From Owenia fusiformis (taxonomy: Eukaryota > Annelida > Polychaeta > Sabellida > Oweniidae), in the NCBI GenBank assembly GCA_903813345.2, contig CAIIXF020000001.1, positions 50,611,885-50,675,884 of the forward strand: a DNA stretch of 64,000 nucleotides. Direction: 5' to 3'. Within the stretch, counting starts at the first letter, position 1, and every line of letters starts with the position of its first letter. Shown in pieces: positions 14,401 to 26,568 of the stretch. The notes below the pieces were generated by a model. It was not told the origin of the DNA, ran no database searches, and worked only from the letters and a program-made list of their open reading frames with translations. The position numbers and the translations under genes were made by a program.

Positions 14401-17400
14401 GTTTTTGGAAGTTGTAAGAGTTTGTAACAGACACCGATGGTTGCCAACCACCACCCAATGTCACAAATAAACCATAACAATATGTCACCGCATTTTGGTG
14501 GTGACATAAAAATTGAGTGTCTTAACCTTTTCCATTTCCACAGCACAGAGTGAGGGCAGTATTTGCCTAAGGTCTTTTGAATTCCAGAATCTTGAATTTT
14601 GATGATATTCTGTGTGACAAATTTTTCTGAAATAATGAGGAAAAATCAGTTCTTCCTCAGTCTCAATAATCTTCCTTATGGTAATCATTAGCAGAAAAGG
14701 AATTCTCATGAAAACCCAGTCATTTATGATATATCAAATGAAAGTTTCAAAAAATTTAAAAATAATTTTTTTACAGACACCACTTCTGGCAGGTATATCT
14801 ATTGATAATACAAGGGTTAATCATTTTTGTTTGAATTAATAAATATATTTGTTTGAATTAAATGTACCAGTATATTTTTTCTCAAAAGTTAACAATATCT
14901 TGTTCCCAGGTATAAACACTAGTCCTACATAACAACCTCACATGTCCTGTACACATCATATTGGAATCACATGTCTAAATTGCACGAATATTTATTGAAC
15001 AACTGTAGCTATTTATCAGTATTTGTCCTTGGCTTATAGTAAGACTGATGAACCCTTTTCAAATTAAGATTCTACTAACTACTTGTATTGTTAATTGTCA
15101 GTTTGTTTATGCTACATAAAAGGATTCTCTTCTTGGATTAATGAAGTAGATAAAATGAATCAGTTGCTTTGGATACGAGTCAGTTACCTTGGATCGGGAC
15201 AACCTGTCACTAATCCTTGGAGAAAATCACAATGTGTCAAATATTGACAAATATCCAAACAAAACAGATATGACTAATAAGGTGGTTGAACTGTTAAAGT
15301 AACCAATATGAAACAATCATAACAAATCCTAGAAGATCTCCTGTTTTCTAAATAGGAAAAACATATTTCAAAATTGTTCTAAAAATTATCTACTGACTGT
15401 CCTTGTATAAGGTTTTGTTTTTACATGTTGTTTGATTCATTCAGTGAATATCCTTTATTTTAACTCCTGTAAGACGGTGGAGTATAGGTGAGTCAATTGA
15501 GGTTAAAGTCTGACCAGACAATGACCAGGGTCTAACTAGTGTCTGGATACCCTTTGGTCAAGACATTGGAAGTAAGTTCTCTTTTAATGAAGAGAAATGA
15601 AACAAATGAAAAGGGAAGCATAAGCGAAGTTTAAAACAAAACACAACCCTTTAGGATGTCTAGACTGATTTAAAAACTATTAAATATCTACATGTAATTT
15701 CTATTGGTGTAGATCAAAAATGAAATCCTTTAGAAATTAATTATCACATTAGGTTTCTGATTTTAAATTTTCAAGATATCCCTTAATAACTAAGTAAATA
15801 ACCTAAAACACCTGGTTTTAGTATGGTTCCTTTGTCAAAATACATGAAAGTAATAAGCTATCTAGCATTCTTTTATTGTACAATAGATATGCAAATGCCT
15901 ACACAGTATAATGTATTTGCCCTCCAAATAAAAATCATTAATAAAAATCTAGTTTCTAAGTTGTTCACTTTTTATCTTCTTGATAAAAAAAACTAGGACA
16001 GTTGTGTTGAAAACTTACCGTAGGCACATGTTTTTTTCCTTATGGTCCTTAGCCAAATTCTCATGATTTCTTTTCCTTAATCCTGACACAAGTTTCTTAA
16101 GCCAAAATAATGTTGTTGTATTTTCTGGTAATTGACAAGTCCTTGCTATCTGATTTTCAATCATTGATGCATATAGTTATTAATCCGTTAAGTAAAAATA
16201 TGATTGTTTATCAGTATGAATTCTTCCTTCATATATTCTACATACTTAATACTGTTCATCTATTATTAATCAAATCATTCACTTTCCAACTATAATTCCA
16301 GACCTCTAACTTAGACTTCTAACTGTAATGTGTTTATTTTGCACACTGCTAGCTAGGACTCTTAATTTAGATCAATATGTAGAACTTTAATATAGATGGC
16401 ATTTAATCTACTAAACTGCGGCTTCCTAGGTTATCTATTTAGTATTTACTGGATGGCTGTATCCTTCAACTTGCGCTGATCTATGTTTAGCTTAGTCAAG
16501 AAGTAGGCCAATGAATGATAACCCAGTAGCTAGTGCCTTCGCAATCTGTTAATAAATACTCAACATGGACTGTATATATAACAATGATGTCATCTCACCT
16601 ACATATTAATTAACACCTGAAACTATTTTAGCATCGAATCATCATTCATACATTTAGCTTATCATGTCGGCAGGAAAATATTAGTTTTATTTCTGGTTAT
16701 TGGATGTATAGATTACATAGCCCAAAAAAAACTGAGAAAAAAGAATTGACCCAGTTAGGTATCTGCTAAAATGATTGTACATTTGTCAGGAAATTTAGGT
16801 TGGTTGCAATTACTTAGTAACAATTTATTCTGCTGTCACTGAAAATTTTTTTTTATCTCTGTAATTATTATTATCAATCATAAAATCATATTAAATGTCA
16901 GATAGGCATATTCTATAAAAAAAATCTTTTTTTTTGAGATTATGTTTTTTAGTGGACGAAAACACAAAATGAAATCCTGTGCCAAGAGCTTGTATGAAAA
17001 CTTTAGTCAAGCCCCATAGGATTCGAATTTATGACTTGCTATCTGGGCTAAAGCCTTTTATATACAAATGCATTTTCAAGGAAGATGTCCTCAGTGACCA
17101 GTTACAAGAATATTTTTTTCCTGGCCTGAAAGTCATGTTGTCCTAGACCTCAATTAGACACATGTCTGGCTGTCCTACTTATACTTAGCTACCAGCCAAA
17201 TATCTTTCATATAAACATTGTACATGTACATACCAGTACTCAAGAGGACATTACCTTTGAAAGTATTATAGCACTGGCTCCTATATTTAACCCAGTATCA
17301 TGAATGTGATCTTTATTTAACATCAATTTCAGTAAATTAACTCTCGTTTACCAAAAACTCTTGACAATCGAAATTAGTCAAACATACTTAATTGTCATAA

Positions 17401-18291
17401 TATTATTACAACAAAACACATAAACAGAAAAGAATTTGATGAATGAATTGATACTTTAAGTTTAAGTACAGATCTGCACTTAATATCATGTTAAACAGAG
17501 TACAAAACAACCTTCAAATAAGTTCAACAAACCAATTCCAAAAGTGATCAGACATCTAAATAGGTAGACTGTAGGTTTAACAGTATGGTACCATCATAAC
17601 CTTGGAAACCACTATGACATGATATATTTACAAGACAATGGCAACACCAGGGTGTAGCATATCCCATTGGACATCCCACCAAGCCATAGACATGTAAATA
17701 TCTATTATTTTGCATCAATGCCTATTCCCTTAGCGCATATAGCTATATGTGAAATTGAACCTTTGGAATTTGAATTATCGTCTAGACAGCCAGGTGAATG
17801 GAAAAATGGCAGCCATTTTGAATTTAGTGGCCATACTGAAAATTCCTTTTTGAGCAGAGGTCCTATCCTAATGAGGCATCATCCTAAAAAAATTGAATCC
17901 AATCCATCGACTGGCATTTAAGTTATCACCCGGAAAAACAAACAAATGGACAAATGGCTTCTCTATTATACTTTTTTCAGAATAACTGAGTTATGTTATA
18001 ATAGAGTACTGTAATTAAAATCAGATCTACTTGATTTAGTATGACTGGAAGAGATAGATAAATAAATCAGAAGGAAGGTAGTTGTCCATTATTTTCCAAA
18101 TACAATCACACCTATTTGCTAAAATAGGCCAAGGGAAAAGCAGTAGTATGTTTACTATTCTAATATAGAGTTCTTCTAACTACACAGATAACAGCAACGC
18201 CAACGCGTACCCTTTGCATTCGTTCGACTTCACTTCTTAAAAGAGAGTTCCGTCTTCACTCTTTCAAACTAAAATAAACCTGTGAACTCAC
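5421..18291. other. long AT-rich stretch, presumed SPOP first intron
   Basis: Nearly 13 kb with no convincing coding exon on either strand: open frames are short, begin at non-ATG codons or lack family resemblance and splice sites. A 197-codon frame at 12463-13056 is discussed under rejected items. No tRNA or rRNA was recognised. The region is probably intronic if the first SPOP exon is the CpG-rich segment at 18.3 kb. Confidence 0.5.
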
Positions 18292-18520
18292 CGCGCCAAT
18301 CAGTGCTCGTCGGCCAGTTTTGACCGACGTTCTGTATATGGTCATTCCCTCTGACATCATCGTTAAGCCCGGAATTGACCAATGACAATTAAGAATTTAT
18401 TTTGGCGCGTGTTTCTTCAAGCTCGCTGATTTGTGGAAGAAAGGTCAGCGCGTAGGCCAGAAGTGATTTATTACCCGAACTGTCACCAGCACCCGTCGTG
18501 GGGGCGGGGCTACTAAACTG
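18292..18520 (-). promoter_or_regulatory. SPOP: likely SPOP promoter and non-coding first exon
   Basis: A local rise in CpG and GC content in an otherwise AT-rich region. On the minus strand a strong donor (GGCGCG followed by GTGAGT) ends a possible exon at 18292. About 210 bp upstream is a GC box (GGGGCGGGGC at 18501-18510), with CCAAT words at 18296-18300 and near 18380. No ATG-led frame runs into the donor, so the exon would be 5' UTR spliced to 2287, a ~16-kb intron. Assignment to SPOP rests on strand and position only. Confidence 0.45.
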
Positions 18521-20099
18521 TAATATGATTTCTACTAGGCAGAGTGTAGTTTAACTAGACTCTGCACGCAGGGTAGCCAACGCGTAGCAAATCCAATCAA
18601 ACAGCCATGGCAGCCATTTTTTATATGAGTATTCACATATCAAATATGAGCAAAATTTGATTTTTAAAAGAGAGCCTCATCTTCACTCTTTTGGGACACC
18701 AGAACAACCTACAATTGCTTTTTATCGAGAGGTGCAATTAGGCAACACTCTCAATTATGAAATACATCATTACGATACAACTATTTCACTGAAAAATTTA
18801 CAAAAAATGAATTTGTCAATATATTTTATGCTGATATTGTTAAAAAAGCCTCCAGAGTTATGCTTATTAGATGCAAAGTATCTTTGTGATAGTTTTGAAT
18901 TAAATGACGAATTCAGTCAACCTTGAACACTTTGGAGTCACATTTTATTTTCAGTTGAGTAATGATACCTAAAACAAATACCAAGGCGTCTTACTCCATC
19001 GGCCATTGACTTGAGTTCAGGCTGACCTGAGAATCTCTTTGTAACAATATTGATCCCTTGATCCGACAGGCTAAAAAACTATATCACAAATTAGTGCAGA
19101 ATTCACCAAAACCATTCATTGATACAGTATAAACTAAATAAACTATCTGATTTTTTAACAATATTTAACAACAGTTGAATAATATACACATGCAGTGATC
19201 AACAGTCAAAAGTTCAACTTATCTAGATTGTCTAGATTATAAAAATAGTTAATGTTGATATGCCTTAGCTGATTGGCACAGATATTTTTATCTAATCTTG
19301 TGCAGTTTTTTTTGTGATCATCAAATGTTTTTGTTTCTATGCTACATATTGATCTTTATTCAACCTTTGTAAAGAATTTGATAGTGTTTTTCTAAAAGAT
19401 CTGTAAAAGATGGATTCCGATGTCAGCTTCTGACTGAACCACATTTGAAAACATTGAAATCAATCCATATCTTCATGCACTGGCCGTTCATTACATTCAG
19501 CGACCAATGAAAGCTGAGTGAACGGAGGGGCTCATGTACACGAATGACGATTTAGGTGCACATCAGCTTTATTGTACCCTCGTCTTTATGTCTAGTAACA
19601 TGAAAGCACCCTGAACTTGATTCTTTTAGATGTTACACATATAGCTTTTTTATAACAGACAAAGGGTCTTAGATTTGTCTCAACTTGTACCTTGAGCATA
19701 AAGGGAGGCAATGTTAGATTATAATTATATTGTATGAAATAGACAATGAATAAAAACATAAAATCAGTGTTTATGTTCAGTTTACTGCATACTATCTATG
19801 TGCCTTGTTCACTGATTGGGAAAACAATCTCCTATACTAAGGACTGATTGCTATCTTTATAATAACGTCATTTCACAAATGATCATCAAAGATCACTGAT
19901 TCCCAGTAATAAAAGTAAGCTAACGTCATGATCCTTATGGCCAAACCAATCAATTTTATCATAAAAGGGCTTTACATGATCAGTGAAACCATTTGACTTG
20001 AACTGAAGATCTGGAGCATTAAATCAAATTGATTCTTTGAATAAAAGCATAAATGGATACAAGGGCATAGCCAGTACAGGACCAAAAATAAGGTAAAGC

Positions 20100-20862
20100 A
20101 CTCGTATTGCCTCATCTGCCTCATGCCTGGCTACACCTTTTCTTCTTTAGATATATGTCTGTAGAATATTGGTGAGGCAATTGCCTCATCTGCCTCATGC
20201 CTGGCTACACCTATTCTTCTTTAGATATATGTCTGTAGAATATTGGTGAGGCAATTGCCTCATCTGCCTCATGCCTGGCTACACCTATTCTTCTTGAGAT
20301 ATATGTCTGTAGAATATTGGTGAGGCAATTGCCTCATCTGCCTCATGCCTGGCTACACCTATTCTTCTTTAGATGTCTGTAAAATATTGGTGAGGCAATT
20401 GCCTCATCTGCCTCATGCCTGGCTACACATATTCTTCTTTAGATATATGTCTGTAGAATATTGGTGAGGCAATTGCTTCATCTGCCTCATGCCTGGCTAC
20501 ACCTATTCTTCTTTAGATATATGTCTGTAAAATTTTGGTGAGGCAATTGCCTCATCTGCCTCATGCCTGGCTACACCTATTCTTCTTTAGATATATGTCT
20601 GTAGAATTTTGGTGAGGCAATTGCCTCATCTGCCTCATGCTTGGCTACACCTATTCTTCTTTAGATATATGTCAGTAGAATTTTGGTGAGGCAATTGCCT
20701 CATCTGCCTCATGCCTGGCTACACCTATTCTTCTTTAGATATATGTCTGTAGAATTTTGGTGAGGCAATTGCCTCATCTGCCTCATGCCTGGCTACACCT
20801 ATTCTTCTTTAGATATATGTCTTTAGAATTTTGGTGAGGCAATTGCCTCATCTGCCTCATGG
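20100..20862. repeat. 74-bp minisatellite containing a 14-bp palindrome
   Basis: About ten copies of a 74-bp unit. Each has the perfect palindrome GAGGCAATTGCCTC followed by ATCTGCCTCATGCCTGG and ATTCTTCTTTAGATATATG. Copies differ by a few substitutions and one small deletion. No coding potential. Confidence 0.96.
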
Positions 20863-20879
20863 TAAATTTATGTGACAAT

Positions 20880-22360
20880 AACAACTAATATATCATGTAA
20901 CAATCACATTGACATATATCAGTATAGCATCAAATAAAGTGATAGGTAAGAAAACTGCACAGAAGTCTACTGATCTAGTACCTCTCAATGTTATGTCAAA
21001 TATGTAAGGCCTCACTTAAGTCCCATTATTCTTGAACTATTAATAATACTAATACTGTGAGTGAAACTGTAAGATAGAATACTCCACATCTTACTTAACC
21101 TAATTAATCAAATAATGTGATCTAATTATATTCATATGACATAGTCATTTATGATGGGTGCGTTGGGTGCGATTGCACCCCCCCCCCCATAACCGATGTA
21201 AATAAAACCACGAGAAAGAATGAAGGAAAATGAAGGACATTTTAACATTTTTCAAATGTTCACAGTACCCTCATTGAAAGCATACCAGTGCACTTATCGC
21301 ATTTCACTACACAATTATCTGATAGTTAGCGTTATAATCAAGCAAAGGTCAGCCACCTATGTTACGTGCATACACGATTTAGGTCCTCCGATAATCTTGA
21401 TAAACTCAAGGCTCTCACAAGGAAATATTTCAGTTTTGATTGAAATCTATTTTTGTAACTTACCATTGGTTCAGTTAAAGTGAATAATAATGATTCACAT
21501 GATATAATTTGGTATTTGGGAAAGTTTATACCAATCTGAAAACCTATAATCCCGAATATAAACAGTGGATGTGATGGCATTATCCTATGTATTGATAAAT
21601 TGTGTAATCTACTCCTATTGATTTATAACTTGCAAGAAATAGAATTTTAAACAAGTGTGTTCATGACTTTGGGGTTAAAGCAAGTGCACACTGCATATAT
21701 TTAGAAAATGATCAATATAAGTGGCAATAACTCGGATAATTAATACATTCCATATGCCATCTATTGAATTTGGGATAAACTATATTCGAAATAAAAAACA
21801 TTGATCTGATCATAAGAGCAACATAATACTGATCCACCCTGTTGAAAAGTGTGGATCGCATGTCTATCTGTTGAAAATTTGTTTGCAACCTGACAAAAGG
21901 ATTGTGATATTTTGACAAAGACAGAAAAAATTGCATTTGGGCACCCTGTTAAGAAAAAACTGAGCAGATAATATGTGTAAAGTTACTGACAAAGGTCAGG
22001 GTTAGCTGATTTATTAATGAGATTGTTCATATACAGTGATTGATGTCAGTTAATTCGAGTTAAAGGGACATACAAAAATTTCATTTCATTAACATTTTAA
22101 AACCCTTAAAATCTTACTTAGGGGAGACTAAGAAGGTGCATTCTTTTGGAAGTAATATATTCCTCCACAAGCAATTGGCTAAGAACAAATGAATCTGATT
22201 GGCTCTTTACAAATGAGTCAAACAAAGTTAAGTTTTTGCCAAAATATAAGAGTTATTTTTACTAAAATGATGATATTGTTCAAAATATAAATAAAACATA
22301 ACATTATAGGCTATATGACTATTGTAGAATTAACTCATTAACAACATTTATTGTTTTCTG
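20880..22360. other. intergenic, no gene seen
   Basis: AT-rich sequence with short unsupported open frames on both strands and a poly-C run near 21177-21189. Nothing I can name. Confidence 0.5.
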
Positions 22361-22367
22361 ACTTAGT

Positions 22368-23068
22368 ATTGACTCATTGGCGCGCTATTTAATTATTTTT
22401 AAAAGCTACTGAGCGTTAATTAATTTTCATGCCTGCCAATTTGAAAGTGACATAAAATCTAAACCAACAGAGATAACACCACCAAATTTTTACTCATGAT
22501 TAAAAACATATGTATAAATCATATATAATGTATGAACTCATCACAATGAGAGGCACTGGTGATAAAAAATCCTAAACACGTATATTGCAAAAAAAACATA
22601 AGACCCCTACTAAATATTACCTTGGTGTACACCATCAGCTTCCCTTGCCTGTCCCCCAGCCACAGAGTTGTCAGGCCCATCATCGTTTTGAAATTTCATT
22701 TTCTGAGGCTTCAAATATTAGGCTTCACTTTCAAAATCATTGAATATAGCAGCAATTTGATCATCATTACCCAGCCTAAATCTAGCCCTGGAAGCCATTT
22801 TTAAATATCACAATGTCTGAACACTTCCAGATTCGTATTTGTTTCGAAATAAATCAATAAGTGACCAAAATATTAATTTTCAATCATTTCTCTTCGCCAA
22901 ATTAATTTTAAATCACTTCCTGTCAATGTGAGTACCGAACATTGGCACTGCAATACTAGGGTGACATCTTTTTAAGTCTGTTAAAACTTCCCTATAGCTT
23001 GTCGACCTGGATTCGACATACGCCATGAAGCGTATTGGCGACAAAAGTCGCCTGAGCGCGCGAATGAG
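22368..23068. mobile_element. candidate MITE with imperfect GCGCGC-type ends
   Basis: The left end reads TTGACTCATTGGCGCGCT; the right end, reversed, reads TTAACTCATTCGCGCGCT. About 700 bp separate these imperfect inverted ends, and the interior is non-coding. I found no clear target duplication, so the limits are approximate. Confidence 0.4.
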
Positions 23069-23089
23069 TTAAGTGTTCAATATAGTGGA

Positions 23090-23210
23090 CTGAACAATGA
23101 AATTCCCCCCCCCTGACCAACAAAATCCTTGAAATTTGAACACCTGCCAATTTGAACGCTTTTGGCTGGTCCCATGGGTGTTCGGATTAGACAGGTTTTA
23201 CTATATTACA
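23090..23210. mobile_element. fragment of a CAGTAAAACCTGT-ended MITE family
   Basis: The right end GACAGGTTTTACTATA with GGTGTTCGGATTAG just inside matches the termini of related copies at 37394-37728 and 58403-58566. The left end is unclear. Confidence 0.4.
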
Positions 23211-23304
23211 TAAACACCTAAGAAACAAAAGAAATAGATTTTTAGGAAGAGTTTCAGTCCTGCACATTCCTTAATTTTTCTGTAAACTTTACATACACCT
23301 TTAT

Positions 23305-24238
23305 CACGCGGTACTAACTCAACGGGGCTTATCAAAACCTAAACACCCCGAAAAACCGTTAATTTGAATTTCAAATCTACCATGTCTTTGGAAAATCAAT
23401 GATTGTGAGTCTCACACTACACCATTTTTTTCAAACTTGTTCCATTAAAACCTTCACAGATATACCTTTCAGTCGAGACATTGCTCGTTGCTCCTGTTTA
23501 CAAAGTCCCTTGTTTTAGCGGCGTTTTGGTCCCCAGATGTGAGAAGTTAGAGATTTCAACCACAATTCTTGATATCTCGCCAGTTCTTCTATCACTCTCC
23601 CCCATATTCTGCGCAAGGACTCCCATTACAACCCTCCATTGCTGCATCAACATGTTCTTAACATGAAACGCAGCAATTCTGAAAAGTCCTACGCAACTGT
23701 TCGAAATTGACCAAAACGCCCCGTTGTCTTCCAAAACACCCCGCAGAGTCTATGACTACAAACGTGTAGTTTCAAGGTGTATAGATCCAACGGGGCGTTT
23801 TAAAAGAGAACGGGGCGTTTTGATCAATTTCGAACAGATGCGTAGGACTTTTGGAAATTGCTGCGTTTAATGTAATAAATATGTTGATGCAGAGATGGAG
23901 GGTTGTAATGAGAGTCCTTGTGCAAAATATAGGTGAGAATTATAAACGAACTGGCAATATATCGAGGCTTTTGGTTGAAATCTCTGAAGATTTGCATCTT
24001 CTCACATCTGGGGAACAAAACACCGCCAAAACGAGCGACTCTGTACACAAAAGCAATGTCTCGAGTAAAAGGTATTTCTTTGAAGGTTTTAATTGAACAA
24101 GTTTGAAGAAAAACGGTGTACTGTCCTGTGAGACTCACAATCATTGATTTTCCAAAGAAAGGGTAGGTGTAAAATTCAAATTAACGGTTTTGCGGGGCGT
24201 TTTGGTTTCGATACGCCCCGGTGAGTTAGTACCGCGTG
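23305..24238. mobile_element. 934-bp fold-back (palindromic) transposable element
   Basis: Almost the whole element is one long inverted repeat. The left arm starts CACGCGGTACTAACTC and the right end, reversed, starts the same way. The arms stay similar for roughly 450 bp to a centre near 23770, marked by repeated AACGGGGCGTTTT words. The flanks are TTAT (left) and TTAA (right), compatible with a TTAA-type target duplication carrying one change. Open frames of up to about 106 codons in the arms are not recognised proteins. Non-autonomous. Confidence 0.82.
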
Positions 24239-24257
24239 TTAATATGACACACATGCT

Positions 24258-24330
24258 TTTGTACCAGAAAATAACATGTGCAGGTATAGCAATTTTTTAC
24301 CAAAATGTTACTTTCCAGCTGAGCCTTAAA
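24258..24330 (+). repeat. interspersed repeat, copy 1 of an inverted pair
   Basis: About 70 bp (TTTGTACCAGAAAATAACAT, GCAATTTTTTACCAAAATGT, TTTCCAGCTG) recurs inverted at 28508-28578 with few differences. Confidence 0.75.
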
Positions 24331-24524
24331 AATGTTTGCTTATTGAAATGAACCAATGACCCGGGCAATGACCTCCGATTATTTAAATTTGTTTCTCATA
24401 TAGTTACTGGAAGTATTTGTTACATTCAGTATTTAAATGCATTCGTGTTCGGTATTAGTAGTGCATTGCTTTCATAACAAGGTAAGGTTGTGAACTTTTT
24501 CACACATCGCAATGGGAGACGGTG

Positions 24525-24584
24525 AACACCGCCTCTAATGCGTTGGATTGTTGTGTTGTATGGACTTGCATTAGAGGCGGTGTT
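24525..24584. repeat. 17-bp-arm hairpin
   Basis: AACACCGCCTCTAATGC at 24525-24541 is followed after 26 bases by its exact reverse complement at 24568-24584. Confidence 0.8.
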
Positions 24585-24967
24585 TATCCATGTAAATTCA
24601 TGCCAATCTAAGTTTTTCTTGATTATTTTTGACGGTTCACTTTATTTTAATCTTCTGTTTAGAATCTCTGCGTCATTTACAGAGAAATATAAACAAAATG
24701 GATGATTTATACAAAAAATTACCATACCTTTGTGGTTGTAGAAGGTTGAATTGTGCTAATTTTGTAGCAAAATCGCCGTTAGTCGCTTCTGTTCACAGAA
24801 TCTTTATGGCGGCTTCTATTCTCACGAGATTTGATGAGAGTAGCTATTGAATATTGCTGCCATCTATTTAACAATACAGAGTTTATATTATTCATTCGAC
24901 CATCATGTATTCGATGGAAGAAATCAATGATCTCTATTCCAGCGGTGGCGGTAGGCATATATTTTTG

Positions 24968-25027
24968 TGAGTCATCATGACTCAGGTAGTTTCAAAAAAG
25001 TGAGTCACAAGAAAAAAAGTTGAGTCA
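24968..25027. promoter_or_regulatory. cluster of four AP-1-like TGA(G/C)TCA words
   Basis: TGAGTCA at 24968-24974, TGACTCA at 24978-24984, TGAGTCA at 25001-25007 and 25021-25027. Such clustering resembles a bZIP-bound regulatory element, but a degenerate local repeat is also possible. Confidence 0.3.
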
Positions 25028-26339
25028 AAGCTATAAAAGTGTTTTTCTTGAGTAAAAATGCATACAAAATGTAGAAACCACATACAAAATCTATATTTTG
25101 ATTTTGTGCATACCTTTTATTGTACTCTTATAGCACATTAACAACTAACAATTAATTAATTAGGCAATTGCAAGAAAAATGTCACTATTAATCATCTGAT
25201 TATCTGGTCCAGCGAGTCATGGGTGTGAATGGAGTGGGAGAGGAGTTTCTCCCTGTGTGGAGTTACACAAATTGGGGTCAAAGCGTTTCATGTTGAAATT
25301 CAACATTTTTGCAATCATTCCAAAGTCTAAAACGGCAATATAAGTCCGACCACAATACTGGGCATCATTTAAATTGAATACGGTAGAATCTTGTAATTAT
25401 AAAATGAAACCGAAAGTAGATTTGTTTTCATACCTAATTTATCATCATTATCCCCCTTAATGTGCGATCGACTGGATTTTCATGTGCCCATTATCTATCT
25501 TCATAGGATCAGCTTCAGATCTAGTGAATCGAAGATCTTAACTTGAGGGAGTTAATTGAAAATACTTGGTGAAAACTTACGATAAATCGGTCACTGTGAG
25601 CACCATTGATAAACCTACTGCGCATTACATCTGCGCATGCTGATGAAGGGGAGGGCTCAAGGAAACTTGCTAACTTAGCGAAGGAATTTTGCGAACTTGC
25701 GAAGGAAACTAAAGGTTCGTAAATCTAGCGTGTGAACATTCAAGGAAAGATTTTATGCGGTAATTTAGATAAATATACGATCACTAAAATCCTTAGAAGG
25801 GAGTATGAAATTAATAAATTATTGTTCAATGTTATGTTCGTTTTATTGCATTTTTGATACGCCCCCTAGCAACGTGCTTCACAAGATAAACAAATCGAGG
25901 GATCTATCAATGTTTTCAAGTTTATCATTGAATCTGAATCACAGGGCTTTAAAAATTATATGAAATACCGAAATAAGAAAATGATCGGTAGGAAGGAGGC
26001 TCGATTGCGCTGAACGAAATGTTAGATTTCCGGAATTAGCAAAATTATAAATTTGATCAATCACGTATTTTCACGTATAGGGATCAATTTAACTAAGTAC
26101 CAAGCAGGGATTTTGCATGTGAAACAAACGTGCGTCAGAAAGACTCGGTAGACAATGAATATTTGCGTCAGAGTTGCAAAAATGTGAGTAAAAAACGTAA
26201 AAAATTGCATAAAAAAATTCGCATAACATAAAACCAAAGTTTGGATTTGATTTGAAGCCAGAACAGTTACAAGTGATAACAAACATATCGAATCAAGAAT
26301 CCACTATAGCAGTTTTACCAACTAGTTATTGGAAAACAT

Positions 26340-26568
26340 TCAGCACGTGATCATCAAATTACATCACGTGATCATCTCACTGATTTATGCAACGCATGCG
26401 CACTTGAAATTAGGTCAGCGAAAATGTCAAGAAGACCGGTCAGAAATGCAATTTTGTCTTATCTGCAACGATAACACATAATTACTGCAACAAAGCGAAA
26501 CATTTATGGGTTAATTTTGAAGATTTTTGGTCCCGCTATTCAGTGGTGAAAGAATTTTCAAGATTGAG
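26340..26568 (+). promoter_or_regulatory. candidate promoter with paired E-boxes, possible upstream exon
   Basis: CACGTGATCATC occurs twice, with CACGTG at 26344 and 26365, 21 bp apart. An NRF1-like CGCATGCGCA follows at 26393-26402, and a good donor (TTGAG then GTAAGA) sits at 26568/26569. This could be a promoter and non-coding first exon of the plus-strand RUNDC3 gene about 3 kb downstream. No transcript evidence is visible. Confidence 0.3.

Noticed and set aside
17020-17070. tRNA-like B-box (GGATTCGAATTTA)
   Set aside because: No matching acceptor stem, A-box or anticodon arm; at most a decayed SINE fragment.
23498-24144. Several 60-106-codon frames on both strands
   Set aside because: All lie within the 934-bp palindrome; the two arms mirror each other's frames.
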